This document shows, one piece after another, positions 25,365 through 33,171 of a stretch of DNA of 40,451 nt; the stretch's first letter is position 1, and the number at the start of each line of letters is the position of its first letter. The notes beneath the pieces were generated by a model. That model was given only the letters and a program-made list of their open reading frames with translations, did no database searches and was not told where the DNA came from. Source of the DNA: DSNY01 sp016861185 (lineage in GTDB: Bacteria > Pseudomonadota > Gammaproteobacteria > Burkholderiales > Burkholderiaceae_F); assembly GCA_030263275.1 (NCBI GenBank), contig SZOR01000027.1, forward strand, positions 1 to 40,451, in the 5' to 3' direction. Made by a program: the position numbers and the translations under genes.

Positions 25365-26660
25365 TCATCGAACGGCGGCCGTTGCGTCCGCCGGCGAGCG
25401 CGCGACCTGTACGCGTCCGACCCACCAGAGCGCGAGCAAGGTCAGCGCAGCGGCGATCCAGCCGCAACGCTCGTAGCCTTGCACGAGCCCGTTCGCATCG
25501 CGACTGATCAGCAGGCCGCCGGCGAGCGAAGCGATACCCATCGCGGCCGACTGCACGGCGCCGTTCAGGCTCATGAAGGTGCCGCGCAGCGCCGGTGCGG
25601 CGGCCGCCGTGATCAACGCCAGCGCCGGAACGAAACGCCCCGAGACAAAGACGAAGAACGCGGTCGTGACGGCCAGCAACGCGCCGAGCGGAAGCGGACC
25701 TAGGTGAGTGATGGCGACGATCGGCACGAGCGCAGCGGAGGCGATCAGTCGAAACGTGCGCACCTTGCCCCAGCGGTCGGCGAGCGCGCCGATCAGCCGA
25801 GCGCTGAAGAACGTGGCGATGCCGCCGGCGAGGTACACGAGCGGCACCTGCGCTGCCGGCAGCTCGACGTTGGCGGTCAAGTAGATCGTCAGATACGGGA
25901 TCAGCGTGAATCCGGCGGCCATGATCAGCGCGCTTAGCGCAAACGCGCGCCAGTGATTCGGTTCGCGCAGCACGTTCGCGAGCGGGCGCAGCGCCGATGC
26001 GCCGCGCGCGGCGTGCACGTGGCCGTCGATCCGCGGCAAGGTTCGCAGTCCCACCGCGCCGATCGCGACGCTCGCCGCGGCGATCGAAACGAAGGCCGAG
26101 TGCCAGCCGAACCGCTCCGCCAGCCACAAGGACGCCGGCACCCCCGCCACCGTGGCGAGCGAGAACGCCCCCATGACGACGCCCATCGCGCGACCGCGGC
26201 GCTCGAGTGCGACGGCATCCCCGACGATCGTCTGCACCAGCGTGCCGAGCACGCCGCCGAACAAGCCGGCCAGCACGCGCGCCGTCAGCAACAGGGCGTA
26301 GCTCGGCGCCAGGCCGCAGGCGAGCGTGGCGAGCGCGAATCCGGCATACAGCCAGAGCAGCAGCGTCTTGCGCTCGAAACGATCGATGAACGTGCTGGCG
26401 ACGAGCCCGGCCGCGCCGGCGGCAAGCGTGTATGCGGAGACGAGCAGGCCGAACTGCCCGTCGCTGATGCCGAAGAGCCGCGTGAACTGCGGGCCCAGCG
26501 GCATCATCACCATGAAGTCGACGACGCACGTGAACTGAATCCCCGCCAGCGTCAGCAGCAGGGCGGTTTCGTTCGTGGCCGGCCGGTGCGCGCCGGCACG
26601 GGCGGCTGCGTCGGCCGCGCTGCCGGCCGCTGTGATCCTGCTTGCGAGCGGATCGCGCAA
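25365..26660 (-). CDS. Major facilitator superfamily transporter
   Basis: 431 residues with about twelve hydrophobic helices. The MFS signatures are visible: STFIDRFERKTLLLW between helices 2 and 3 (about 85-99), and SARLIGALADRWGKVRTF in the second half (about 275-292). It resembles DHA1-type drug or arabinose efflux carriers; the substrate is unknown. I chose the TTG at 26660 because GGGAG lies six bases upstream and the reading frame before it codes for no membrane-protein sequence; an in-frame ATG far upstream (27035) would add 125 implausible residues and run under the NTF2-like gene. It has no ECF42-type site upstream. Confidence 0.88.
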   Translation of the reverse strand: MRDPLASRITAAGSAADAAARAGAHRPATNETALLLTLAGIQFTCVVDFMVMMPLGPQFTRLFGISDGQFGLLVSAYTLAAGAAGLVASTFIDRFERKTLLLWLYAGFALATLACGLAPSYALLLTARVLAGLFGGVLGTLVQTIVGDAVALERRGRAMGVVMGAFSLATVAGVPASLWLAERFGWHSAFVSIAAASVAIGAVGLRTLPRIDGHVHAARGASALRPLANVLREPNHWRAFALSALIMAAGFTLIPYLTIYLTANVELPAAQVPLVYLAGGIATFFSARLIGALADRWGKVRTFRLIASAALVPIVAITHLGPLPLGALLAVTTAFFVFVSGRFVPALALITAAAAPALRGTFMSLNGAVQSAAMGIASLAGGLLISRDANGLVQGYERCGWIAAALTLLALWWVGRVQVARSPADATAAVR

Positions 26661-26822
26661 CGGATACTCCCTGCATGGAGCGGATGCTGGAGCGCCGATG
26701 CTGCGATGCGCCTCCTGCGTGTTCGTTGCGAAACGCACGGCCGACGTTTCAGTTGAAACAGGCCTATCGGTGTCCCAAACCGGGGCGCAACCACCCCGGC
26801 GAACATTGCGCCGCCACCTCGC

Positions 26823-26848
26823 TGTCGATTCGCGCGCGCCGGTGCGAT
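26823..26848 (+). promoter_or_regulatory. Weak ECF42-like site before the NTF2-like gene
   Basis: TGTCGA (26823-26828), 16 bases, CGAT (26845-26848). The -35 is perfect, but spacer and -10 each deviate by one from the seven clear sites. It lies 44 bases before the next start. Confidence 0.3.
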
Positions 26849-26892
26849 GGCGCGCGAGGCCGGTCACGGCTGACCAGAGGAGTTGCGTCGCG

Positions 26893-27336
26893 ATGCGTTC
26901 CGACATCAGATCGGTCGCCGCCGAGTTCTTCGCTCGGCTCGATGCCAATGACATTCCCGGCGCGCTCGCGCTGATGAGCGACGACGCGACCTGGTGGATT
27001 GCAGGCAAGCCGGGCACCAACCCGGTTGTGGGCACGCTGTCGAAGGAACGCCTCGAAAGGGTCTTCTATCGCATGCTCGGCCAGACGGTCGATGGTCTGC
27101 GTATGACCGTCAAAGGCGTGATCGCCGAGGGTGACAAGGTCGCGCTGGAACTGGAGTCCCACGCGCGACTGAAGAACGGCCGCGTCTATGCGCAGCAGTA
27201 CCACACGCTGATGGAGTTCCGCGACGGCAAGATCCGCGCGGTACGCGAGTACCTCGACACACAGCACGTGCTCGCCGTTCTCGCACCCGATCCTGCAACG
27301 CCAACGGCGGCCGAGGCGCGGCATCGCGACAGCTGA
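26893..27336 (+). CDS. SnoaL/NTF2-like protein
   Basis: 147 residues with the NTF2-like cone fold: start helix SVAAEFFARLDANDIPGALAL, then MSDDATWWIAGK, and the strands VKGVIAEGDKVALELESHA and QYHTLMEFRDGKIRAVREYLD. The family includes small-molecule isomerases, hydrolases and orphan binding proteins; the ligand is unknown. SnoaL domains are fused to ECF41 sigma factors in other bacteria, which makes its place in a sigma island suggestive only. It is divergent from the MFS gene. A weak ECF42-like site precedes it. Confidence 0.88.
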   Translation: MRSDIRSVAAEFFARLDANDIPGALALMSDDATWWIAGKPGTNPVVGTLSKERLERVFYRMLGQTVDGLRMTVKGVIAEGDKVALELESHARLKNGRVYAQQYHTLMEFRDGKIRAVREYLDTQHVLAVLAPDPATPTAAEARHRDS

Positions 27337-27462
27337 CCTGCGCCGAGCGCGGTAATGCGTTGTTCCGACGCGCCGATCGGGGATACCGCGCCTCGCCCGG
27401 CCGCAGAACCGACGCGGTCGATCGCGCATCAAACCGATCATCAACGACGCGGAGGACACATC

Positions 27463-28155
27463 ATGCGAAACAACGTCGCGATCGAACCGACTCGCCGCGC
27501 CTTCACGCGTGCGGCGCTGGCCGTCGGCGCCGTGCTCGTTCTGCCGCGGGCGCGCGCCGACGAAGGGGCCGAGGCGCGTGCGCTGGTCGACAAGGCGCGC
27601 ATCACGATCGAATCGCTGGCGCGCGACAAGAACTTCGGCGCGCTGCGCGCAGGCCTGCAGCGCGCGCACGGCGTGCTGATCTTCCCGCAGGTGATCAAGG
27701 GCGGATTCTTCGTCGGCGGATCGGGCGGCACCGGCGTGCTGCTCGCACGCGACGGCGAGGAGTGGTACGGCCCGGCGTTCTACACGATCGGCTCGGCCAG
27801 CATCGGCGTGCAGTTCGGCGGCGAAGCCGCCGAAGTCGTGATCCTGGTCAACAACCGGAAGGCGCTGGACCGCCTGTACGGCAACCAGTTCAAGCTCGGC
27901 TCGGACGCGTCGATCGCCGCCGGTCCGCTCGGACAGGGCGGCGGCGTGACCTTCACGACCGACATGACGAGCTTCTCGAAGTCCAAGGGCGCCTTCGTCG
28001 GCGTGAGCCTGGAAGGCTCGGTGATCGACGTGCGCGATTCGCTCAATGCCGAGTACTACGGCCGCAAGGCGACGCCGATCGACATCCTCGTGAAGCGGAC
28101 CGCGACGAATCGCCATGCCGACGCGCTGCGCGCGGCCGTGAAGGCGGCGGCTTGA
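27463..28155 (+). CDS. SYLF-domain lipid-binding protein (Ysc84-like), exported
   Basis: 230 residues. The N-terminus TRRAFTRAALAVGAVLVLPRARA has two arginines, a hydrophobic stretch and an ARA cleavage site, a likely Tat (RRxF) or Sec signal. The SYLF/Ysc84 domain follows: ARALVDKARITIESLARD, then AHGVLIFPQVIKGGFFVGGSGGTGVLL and the FTTDMTSFSKSKGAFVGVSLEGS block. SYLF domains bind phosphoinositides in eukaryotes; bacterial members are periplasmic and little studied. GGAGG lies nine bases before the ATG. No ECF42-type site is clear upstream, although GGTCGA appears at about 27416. Confidence 0.9.
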   Translation: MRNNVAIEPTRRAFTRAALAVGAVLVLPRARADEGAEARALVDKARITIESLARDKNFGALRAGLQRAHGVLIFPQVIKGGFFVGGSGGTGVLLARDGEEWYGPAFYTIGSASIGVQFGGEAAEVVILVNNRKALDRLYGNQFKLGSDASIAAGPLGQGGGVTFTTDMTSFSKSKGAFVGVSLEGSVIDVRDSLNAEYYGRKATPIDILVKRTATNRHADALRAAVKAAA

Positions 28156-28339
28156 CCGGCAGCGGCGGCGACTCGCCGAGGCGCGCGGTCGGGCTCGGCC
28201 CGAAGATCTACGCGCGCGTGCTGCGGTTCCGGCGCACGCGCATCACGTGATCGTGCCGCGTTGAGGTCAATTCCTTTCAAGACCTGCCGCATGCCGCGCG
28301 GCTAAAGTGCGCACCGCACCCATCGCGCGGAGGCGAGCC

Positions 28340-28780
28340 ATGATCCACGAACTGTTTCCCTACCTGCACGTCGCCGACGCCGCGGCGGCGATCGACTTCT
28401 ACGTGCGCGCCTTCGGCGTGCGCGAGAAGTTCCGGCTCACCGAACCGAGCGGCCGCATCGGCCACGCCGAACTCGAGTTCGGTCCGATGACGCTGATGCT
28501 CTCGGAGGAGTATCCGGAATACGGCATCCGCGGCCCGCAGGCGATCGGCGGCACGTCGGTCACGATCCATCTGCACGTCGGCAACGCCGACGCGATGATC
28601 GAGCGCGCCGTGCGCGAAGGCGCCACACTGGAAATGGCGCCGCAGGATCAGTTCTACGGCGAGCGCTCGGGCTGCATCCGCGATCCGTTCGGCCACCGCT
28701 GGAACATCGGCCACAGCATCGAGGAGGTCGCGCCGGCGGAGATGCAGCGGCGCTACACGGCGCTGTTGAAGTCGGCGTGA
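28340..28780 (+). CDS. VOC-superfamily (glyoxalase/PhnB-like) protein A
   Basis: 146 residues with the paired beta-alpha-beta-beta-beta modules of the VOC fold: FPYLHVADAAAAIDFYVRAFG near the start, GHAELEFGPMTLMLSEEY, and the closing SGCIRDPFGHRWNIGHSIEE. Candidate metal ligands (His, Glu) are in place, but the reaction is unknown; the family covers glyoxalases, dioxygenases and resistance proteins. It stands 158 bases before DGPF3 and precedes promoter P3, so it is probably transcribed separately. No ECF42-type site is seen before it. Confidence 0.9.
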   Translation: MIHELFPYLHVADAAAAIDFYVRAFGVREKFRLTEPSGRIGHAELEFGPMTLMLSEEYPEYGIRGPQAIGGTSVTIHLHVGNADAMIERAVREGATLEMAPQDQFYGERSGCIRDPFGHRWNIGHSIEEVAPAEMQRRYTALLKSA

Positions 28781-28862
28781 GCACCGTCGCCGCGATATCC
28801 GCCGGCTGCCGCGACGCCGGCTTGCATCCAGGCAATCCGCAGGTGCGCCCCTTGCGGGCCGA

Positions 28863-28889
28863 TGTCGATCCGCCCCTGCGCCGATCGAC
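28863..28889 (+). promoter_or_regulatory. ECF42-type promoter P3 (DGPF3-trmO)
   Basis: TGTCGA (28863-28868), 17 bases, CGAC (28886-28889), followed by CAAG. It lies 49 bases before the DGPF3 start. Confidence 0.78.
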
Positions 28890-28938
28890 CAAGCGATGCG
28901 AGAGCGGATCCCTGCTCTGCCAACGAGGGAGCGAACCG

Positions 28939-29283
28939 ATGAAATTCCTGCTGCTGCAGTACATCGACTACGCCGCGATGATGAACCTGACCAAGGAGGA
29001 GGCGGGCCGGATGCACGGCGCTTACACCGCCTGGACCGGGGCAATGCGGAAGGAGGGCGTCCTGCTCGCGAACCACGGGCTGCGACCGGCGGCCGAGGCC
29101 GCGACCGTGCGTGCTCCCGGCGGCAAACGCAGCGTCATCGACGGGCCCTATGCGGAAACGAAGGAGCAGATCGGCGGCTACTTCCTCATCGACGTGCCGG
29201 ACCGTGCGGCAGCCCTCGACTGGGCCGCGCGTTGCCCGGCGGCGCAGCACGGTGCGATCGAAGTACGGCCGGTGTGGGAATAG
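28939..29283 (+). CDS. DGPF-domain (YCII-related) protein 3, DGPY variant
   Basis: 114 residues: start MKFLLLQYIDYAAMMNLTKEE, motif IDGPYAETKEQIGGYFLID (about 68-86; Tyr in place of the usual Phe), end IEVRPVWE. It is the shortest of the six and the only one with DGPY. It has its own ECF42-type promoter P3. The TrmO-like gene begins five bases after its stop, so the two form an operon and an RNA-modification enzyme is placed under the sigma factor. Confidence 0.9.
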   Translation: MKFLLLQYIDYAAMMNLTKEEAGRMHGAYTAWTGAMRKEGVLLANHGLRPAAEAATVRAPGGKRSVIDGPYAETKEQIGGYFLIDVPDRAAALDWAARCPAAQHGAIEVRPVWE

Positions 29284-29288
29284 CGCAA

Positions 29289-29705
29289 GTGAGCGTCACC
29301 TTTCGCGTGGTGCCGATCGGCGTCGTGCGCTCGCCGCTGAAGCGGCGCGAGCAGGCGCCGAAGCAGGAGCACGAGGGCGCGCCGGAAGCCTGGCTCGATC
29401 TCGACCCCGGGTTTCGCGACGCGGCCAGGGATCTGCGGGCCGGCCAGGCACTGCTCGTGCTCACCTGGCTCGATCGCGCCGACCGCGAGGCGCGCGTCGT
29501 GCATCCGCGCGACGACCCCGGCGCGCCGCTGACCGGAGTGTTCAGCACGCGCTCCGCGGATCGGCCGAACCCGATCGGCATCCACCGCGTGCGGATCCTC
29601 GAGATCGCCGACGGCGTGCGGCTGCGCGTCGACGCGCTCGAAGCGCTCGACGGCACGCCGATCGTCGACCTCAAACCCGTCCTCGACGATGCGGACGCTC
29701 GCTGA
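29289..29705 (+). CDS. TrmO-family tRNA methyltransferase (TsaA/YaeB-like)
   Basis: 138 residues of the TrmO/YaeB beta-barrel family. E. coli TrmO methylates the N6 of t6A37 in a tRNA using SAM. Recognisable blocks are PIGVVRSPLKRREQAP (about 8-23) and GVFSTRSADRPNPIGIHRV (about 81-99), the family signature. It consists only of the core domain and lacks the C-terminal region of the E. coli protein; many short homologues have unknown substrates. The GTG start at 29289 is five bases after the DGPF3 stop and puts FRVVPIGVV at the N-terminus. Probably cotranscribed from P3. Confidence 0.88.
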   Translation: MSVTFRVVPIGVVRSPLKRREQAPKQEHEGAPEAWLDLDPGFRDAARDLRAGQALLVLTWLDRADREARVVHPRDDPGAPLTGVFSTRSADRPNPIGIHRVRILEIADGVRLRVDALEALDGTPIVDLKPVLDDADAR

Positions 29706-29743
29706 GAGCATGCTGCTGTCGATCGCCGGCCGGCGCGAGGGCG

Positions 29744-29797
29744 ACCCGGTTCGCGGATCCCGATGGCAACATCACGGCGGCCGTGCAGAGCGACTGA
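29744..29797 (+). pseudogene. Remnant of a VOC protein C-terminus
   Basis: A plus-strand frame ends in RFADPDGNITAAVQSD and a TGA. FxDPDGN followed by a short strand is the standard end of VOC/glyoxalase domains, yet no VOC body precedes it in this frame: the DNA just upstream belongs to the TrmO-like gene. The last bases overlap the 3' end of the PD40 gene on the other strand. It looks like the scar of a deleted VOC gene, but the motif is short. Confidence 0.4.
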
Positions 29798-30791
29798 TCG
29801 GACGCCACGCAAGAACCGGCAGCGTGCTCAGATCGCCGGCGACTTGCGCGACGCGCCGCTCGCCGGTGCCGTCGGCGTTCATCACCCATACGGCCAGGTC
29901 GCCTTCGCGCGATGCGACGAAGGCGATGCGCTTGCCGTCCGGCGACCAGCTCGGCAGCAGGTTGATGCCGCCGCGCGTCAGCGGGCGGGGCTGCGCGCCG
30001 TCCGCATCGGCGACGTAAAGCTGCGCGTCGCCCACGCGCGCGACGACGAATGCCAGTCGCTTGCCGTCGGGCGACCACGCCGGCGCGTAGCCCGTGCCGA
30101 AGCGCCGGTGGCCGCCGCCGTCGACGTCGACGATCGAGATCCGCTGCTCCGCCCGCGCTACGCGCACGACGTAGGCGATGCGGCGGCCGTCGGGCGACCA
30201 GGCCGGATGCAGGACGCCGGGCCGCAGCAGCACGATCTCTTCGGCAAGGCTCACGCGCCGCTCGCCGCTGCCGTCGGCGCGCATCACGTGAAGGCGCGGC
30301 GTGCCGTCGCGGCGCGCGACGAAAGCGAGGTGTCGCCCATCGGGCGACCACACGGGCGCGGTGTCGTCGCCCGCGGTGAGCACGCGCCGGTTGCCGCCGT
30401 CGACCTCCACGATCGCGATCCGCCCGCCGTGCTCGCCCGTTTGCACGTAGGCGATCCGTTTGCCGTCGGGCGACCATGCCGGAAGCGTCGCGCTTTCGGA
30501 GGACGGCGTGAGCGTTCGATCGCGCTTGCCGTCCGCGCTGACGATGCGGATGACGCTCGCTGCGCCGCGGCTGTGCGCGTAGGCGATGGATCGACCGTCG
30601 GGCGACCAGGCCGGCGCCTGATTCCGTCCGGGGCCGCTCGTCAGCAGCACGCGTCCGGCGCCGTCGGCGCCGACGACCGCGAGCTGTTGCGCGCCGCGCG
30701 CGGGCACGACGACGGCCAGGCGATCGCTCGCAGCGCTCGCGAACGAACACAGCAGACCGATCAGCAGGCCGATCGCGGACCGGGCTCTCAT
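29772..30791 (-). CDS. Exported PD40/TolB-like beta-propeller protein
   Basis: 339 residues: signal peptide (RSAIGLLIGLLCSFASAA), then about seven PD40 repeats, each with WSPDG(R/K)xIAxV (for example PAWSPDGRSIAYAHS, PAWSPDGKRIAYVQT, PSWSPDGKRIAFVAS). This makes a periplasmic TolB-like propeller. It lacks TolB's N-terminal domain, so it is not TolB itself. Such propellers bind proteins or act as scaffolds. An ECF42-type promoter on the minus strand (30825-30851) lies 33 bases upstream of its start, back to back with the promoter of the next gene. Confidence 0.88.
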   Translation of the reverse strand: MRARSAIGLLIGLLCSFASAASDRLAVVVPARGAQQLAVVGADGAGRVLLTSGPGRNQAPAWSPDGRSIAYAHSRGAASVIRIVSADGKRDRTLTPSSESATLPAWSPDGKRIAYVQTGEHGGRIAIVEVDGGNRRVLTAGDDTAPVWSPDGRHLAFVARRDGTPRLHVMRADGSGERRVSLAEEIVLLRPGVLHPAWSPDGRRIAYVVRVARAEQRISIVDVDGGGHRRFGTGYAPAWSPDGKRLAFVVARVGDAQLYVADADGAQPRPLTRGGINLLPSWSPDGKRIAFVASREGDLAVWVMNADGTGERRVAQVAGDLSTLPVLAWRPISRSARPP

Positions 30792-30824
30792 GGCGTAAGG
30801 CGAACGGGTGGGGCCTTGCATATG

Positions 30825-30851
30825 GTCGAGCGGCCCGGCGCCGAATCGACG
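30825..30851 (-). promoter_or_regulatory. ECF42-type promoter P4 (minus strand, PD40 gene)
   Basis: Read on the minus strand: CGTCGA (30851-30846), 17 bases, CGAC (30828-30825), then CATATG. It is 33 bases before the PD40 start at 30791 and only nine bases from promoter P5, which faces the other way. Confidence 0.75.
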
Positions 30852-30860
30852 CGAGCGACC

Positions 30861-30887
30861 TGTCGATTCGCGGCCCGCCCGTTCGAC
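30861..30887 (+). promoter_or_regulatory. ECF42-type promoter P5 (VOC protein B)
   Basis: TGTCGA (30861-30866), 17 bases, CGAC (30884-30887), with the context CCCGTTCGACCA. It lies 49 bases before the start at 30937. Confidence 0.8.
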
Positions 30888-30936
30888 CAGCAAGCACGGG
30901 CCCGGCAGGCCCGCAACGCGCCAGGAGGTACCGCCC

Positions 30937-31425
30937 ATGCCCCGCATCACCCCGTGTCTGTGGTTCGACAACCAGGCCGAGCAGGCCGCCGACTTCTACG
31001 TCGGCATTTTCCCGAACTCGCGGATCGTGCAGGTCGCCCGCTACGGCGAGGCCGGGCACGAGATCCACGGCAGACCCGCCGGGTCCGTGATGACGGTGGA
31101 CTTCGAACTCGACGGTCAGCGCTTCACCGCGTTGAACGGCGGGCCGCTGTTCAGGTTCAACGAGGCGATTTCGTTCCAGGTCGACTGCGCGACGCAGGCG
31201 GAGGTGGATCACTACTGGGACAAGCTCTGCGCCGGCGGCGATCCGGAGGCGCAGCAGTGCGGCTGGCTGAAGGACAGGTACGGCGTGTCGTGGCAGATCG
31301 TGCCGGCGGTGCTGCACAGGCTGCTGGGCGGCGCCGATCCGGTCCGATCGGAGCGGGTCATGCAGGCGCTATTGCAGATGAAGAAGCTCGATATCGCCGA
31401 GCTCGAGCGCGCTTACGCCGGATAG
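30937..31425 (+). CDS. VOC-superfamily protein B (3-dmu-9_3-mt/PhnB type)
   Basis: 162 residues. Start ITPCLWFDNQAEQAADFY, then SVMTVDFELDGQRFTALNGG and FQVDCATQAEVDHYWDKL, and finally CGWLKDRYGVSWQIVPAVL, which together identify the 3-demethylubiquinone-9 3-methyltransferase-like VOC group. Despite the name these are not proven methyltransferases. The C-terminal MQALLQMKKLDIAELERAY is typical. The ATG at 30937 has AGGAGG upstream. Promoter P5 directly precedes it. This VOC type is a frequent neighbour of DGPF genes. Confidence 0.92.
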   Translation: MPRITPCLWFDNQAEQAADFYVGIFPNSRIVQVARYGEAGHEIHGRPAGSVMTVDFELDGQRFTALNGGPLFRFNEAISFQVDCATQAEVDHYWDKLCAGGDPEAQQCGWLKDRYGVSWQIVPAVLHRLLGGADPVRSERVMQALLQMKKLDIAELERAYAG

Positions 31426-31567
31426 CGGCGCGCGAGACGAGGTCGAAGGCGCCCGACGCGCTGCATGCACGGCGCGCCGGTTTGATCGCGGACGGAGCGT
31501 TGCGTCGCATCCGGCGCGCCGGCCGCCGCGTACATGCCGTTCCGTTCACGCACCGGACGCAGCGACC

Positions 31568-31996
31568 ATGCCGAACCTTCCACTTGCCGCAGCGGCTTCG
31601 GGCACCGCACTCGTGCTGGCTGCGCTGGCGCTTGCCGGCGCGCCCGGCGCGACCGATCACGCCTGCTCGCAGGGGATCGTGTCGCGCCTGTATCTCGGCC
31701 AGAGCACGCCGGCCGGTGCCGTGACCGAAGCCGAGTGGCGCGACTTCGTCGCGCAGGCGGTGACGCCGCGCTTTCCTGACGGCTTCACCGAAGTGCGGGC
31801 GCACGGCCGCTGGCGCGACGAGCGCGGGCAGCCGGTCGAGGAAGCGACGCGTATCGTCGAGATCGCACACGACGACGCGCAGCGGCTGCACGAGCGCGTG
31901 CGCGCGATCGCCGTCGACTACCGGCGCCGTTTCGCGCAGCAATCGGTGCTGGTCACGCAGTCGCGCGCGGTGCAGTGTTTCGACAACGGAGTCTGA
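31568..31996 (+). CDS. DUF3574 family protein, exported
   Basis: 142 residues: signal-like N-terminus (ASGTALVLAALALAGAPGA), then the DUF3574 domain with SRLYLGQSTPAGAVTEAEWRD, VTPRFPDGFTEVRAHGRWRD and a final ARAIAVDYRRRF-like helix before VLVTQSRAVQCF. The function is unknown; members are periplasmic or lipoprotein-like. Its stop (TGA 31994-31996) directly abuts the start of the acetyltransferase, so the two are translationally linked. No ECF42-type site lies in the 142 bases upstream. Confidence 0.88.
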   Translation: MPNLPLAAAASGTALVLAALALAGAPGATDHACSQGIVSRLYLGQSTPAGAVTEAEWRDFVAQAVTPRFPDGFTEVRAHGRWRDERGQPVEEATRIVEIAHDDAQRLHERVRAIAVDYRRRFAQQSVLVTQSRAVQCFDNGV

Positions 31997-32506
31997 ATGC
32001 CCTTCGAGCACATCACGCTCGCGGGCCTCGCGCCCGTGCGCATCCGCGAAGCGACCGAATACGACCAGCGCGAGATCGAGGCGCTGGTGCACAGCGAACG
32101 GCTGAACCCGAACGACCTCGACTGGCGCCGCTTCGTCGTCGCCGGCGACGGCGTCCGCATCGTCGGCGCGGTTCAACTGCGGCGACACGCCGATGGTTCG
32201 CGCGAGCTGGGCTCGCTGGTCGTGCACCCGCAGGCGCGCGGGCAGGGTCTCGCGGCGCGGCTGATCGATGCGCTGCTCGCGAAAGAAGAGGGGCGCGTGT
32301 GGATGATCACGAACGGCAAGTGCGCCGCACGCTACGCGCGCTGGGGCTTCGTTCCGATCGAACCGCGCGCCGCACCTGCGCCCGTTCAGCGCAACCATCG
32401 GATCGGCCGCCTGGTCGGCGGTCTGCTTTCACTGCTGCAGGGCCGGCGCCCGGCGCGGCTCGTGATCCTCGAACGCGCGGGGGCGGTTCCCATGTTTCAT
32501 TCGTAA
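31997..32506 (+). CDS. GNAT-family N-acetyltransferase
   Basis: 169 residues. The acetyl-CoA site is LGSLVVHPQARGQGLAARLI (about 72-91), with the R/Q-x-x-G-x-G/A loop as ARGQGLA, and then TNGKCAARYARWGFVPIE, the usual fourth motif. It transfers acetyl from acetyl-CoA to an amine; the substrate is unknown. A basic C-terminal part (RRPARLVILERAG) extends beyond the core. It starts at the base following the DUF3574 stop. No specific regulation is seen. Confidence 0.88.
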   Translation: MPFEHITLAGLAPVRIREATEYDQREIEALVHSERLNPNDLDWRRFVVAGDGVRIVGAVQLRRHADGSRELGSLVVHPQARGQGLAARLIDALLAKEEGRVWMITNGKCAARYARWGFVPIEPRAAPAPVQRNHRIGRLVGGLLSLLQGRRPARLVILERAGAVPMFHS

Positions 32507-32743
32507 TCCGCATCACCCGACGCCGAAACAGCGCCGAAATCCGGCGCCGTCACAACGCCGCGGTCGGCCTGAGCGGGCACGTGCGACGGGCGAGACCGCC
32601 GGCGCGCAGCGGAGGATGCGATGCAGGAAGGCGCCTGGGAGGGCGGCTGCTAGTGCGGCGCCGTCCGTTACCGGACGACGGCTCGGCCCACCAACACGTC
32701 AGTCCGCAACGTGCGGTTCGTCGTAAGTGCGAGGTGAAGAGCC
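32507..32743. other. Intergenic stretch without a recognised element
   Basis: 237 bases, partly less GC-rich near 32685-32735, containing only very short ORFs. I find no ECF42-type site and no strong hairpin, apart from CCGTTACCGG followed by GACGACGG. Confidence 0.4.
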
Positions 32744-33088
32744 ATGAAGATTCACTACCTCGAGATAGTGACTGCGGACGTGGACGCGGTGTGTGCCGCA
32801 TACGCCTCCGCCAACGACGTGCAGTTCAGCGATCCTGTCCCCGAGCTTGGCAACGCACGCACCGCGCGGTTGACGGGTGGTGGGCTGTTGGGCGTACGCG
32901 CGCCCTTGCGTGAGACCGAAGATCCGGTGGTACGACCCTATTGGCTGGTCGAAGACATTGAAGCGGCCGTCGCGGAGGTCGTTCAGGCAGGCGGCAAGAT
33001 CGCTGTGCCGCCGATGGAAATCTCCGGCCGCGGCACGTTCGCCATCTATCTCTCGGGTGGCAACGATCATGGGCTATGGCAGCTCTAG
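32744..33088 (+). CDS. VOC-superfamily protein C (short glyoxalase-like)
   Basis: 114 residues, a single VOC module pair: MKIHYLEIVTADVDAVCAAY, GNARTARLTGGGLLGVRAPL, YWLVEDIEAAVAEVVQAGGK and the end FAIYLSGGNDHGLWQL. It has fewer candidate metal ligands than typical glyoxalases, so it may bind a ligand rather than catalyse. Third-position GC is slightly lower than in neighbouring genes, a hint of separate origin. A GFA remnant follows directly. Its promoter is not evident. Confidence 0.87.
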   Translation: MKIHYLEIVTADVDAVCAAYASANDVQFSDPVPELGNARTARLTGGGLLGVRAPLRETEDPVVRPYWLVEDIEAAVAEVVQAGGKIAVPPMEISGRGTFAIYLSGGNDHGLWQL

Positions 33089-33171
33089 CGGCACGCAGGT
33101 CTGCGAGGCCACGGCCTGGTTCGGACGATGGCCGCCACTGCCGGACCCGCCGACACATCGCCGACGCACCG

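Noticed and set aside
25066..26676. 536-residue alternative frame over the MFS transporter
   Set aside because: The MFS signatures and membrane helices are in the neighbouring frame; this frame is Arg/Ala shadow.
29717..29745. TGTCGA followed by CGAC, as an eighth ECF42-type promoter
   Set aside because: The spacer is 19 instead of 17 and no intact gene follows on that strand.
29772..30791. The PD40 protein as TolB
   Set aside because: It lacks the N-terminal TolB domain and there are no tol-pal genes nearby.
29671..31317. 548-residue minus-strand ORF across the PD40 gene
   Set aside because: The PD40 propeller with repeated WSPDG motifs is in another frame; this one shows only repetitive Arg-rich shadow.
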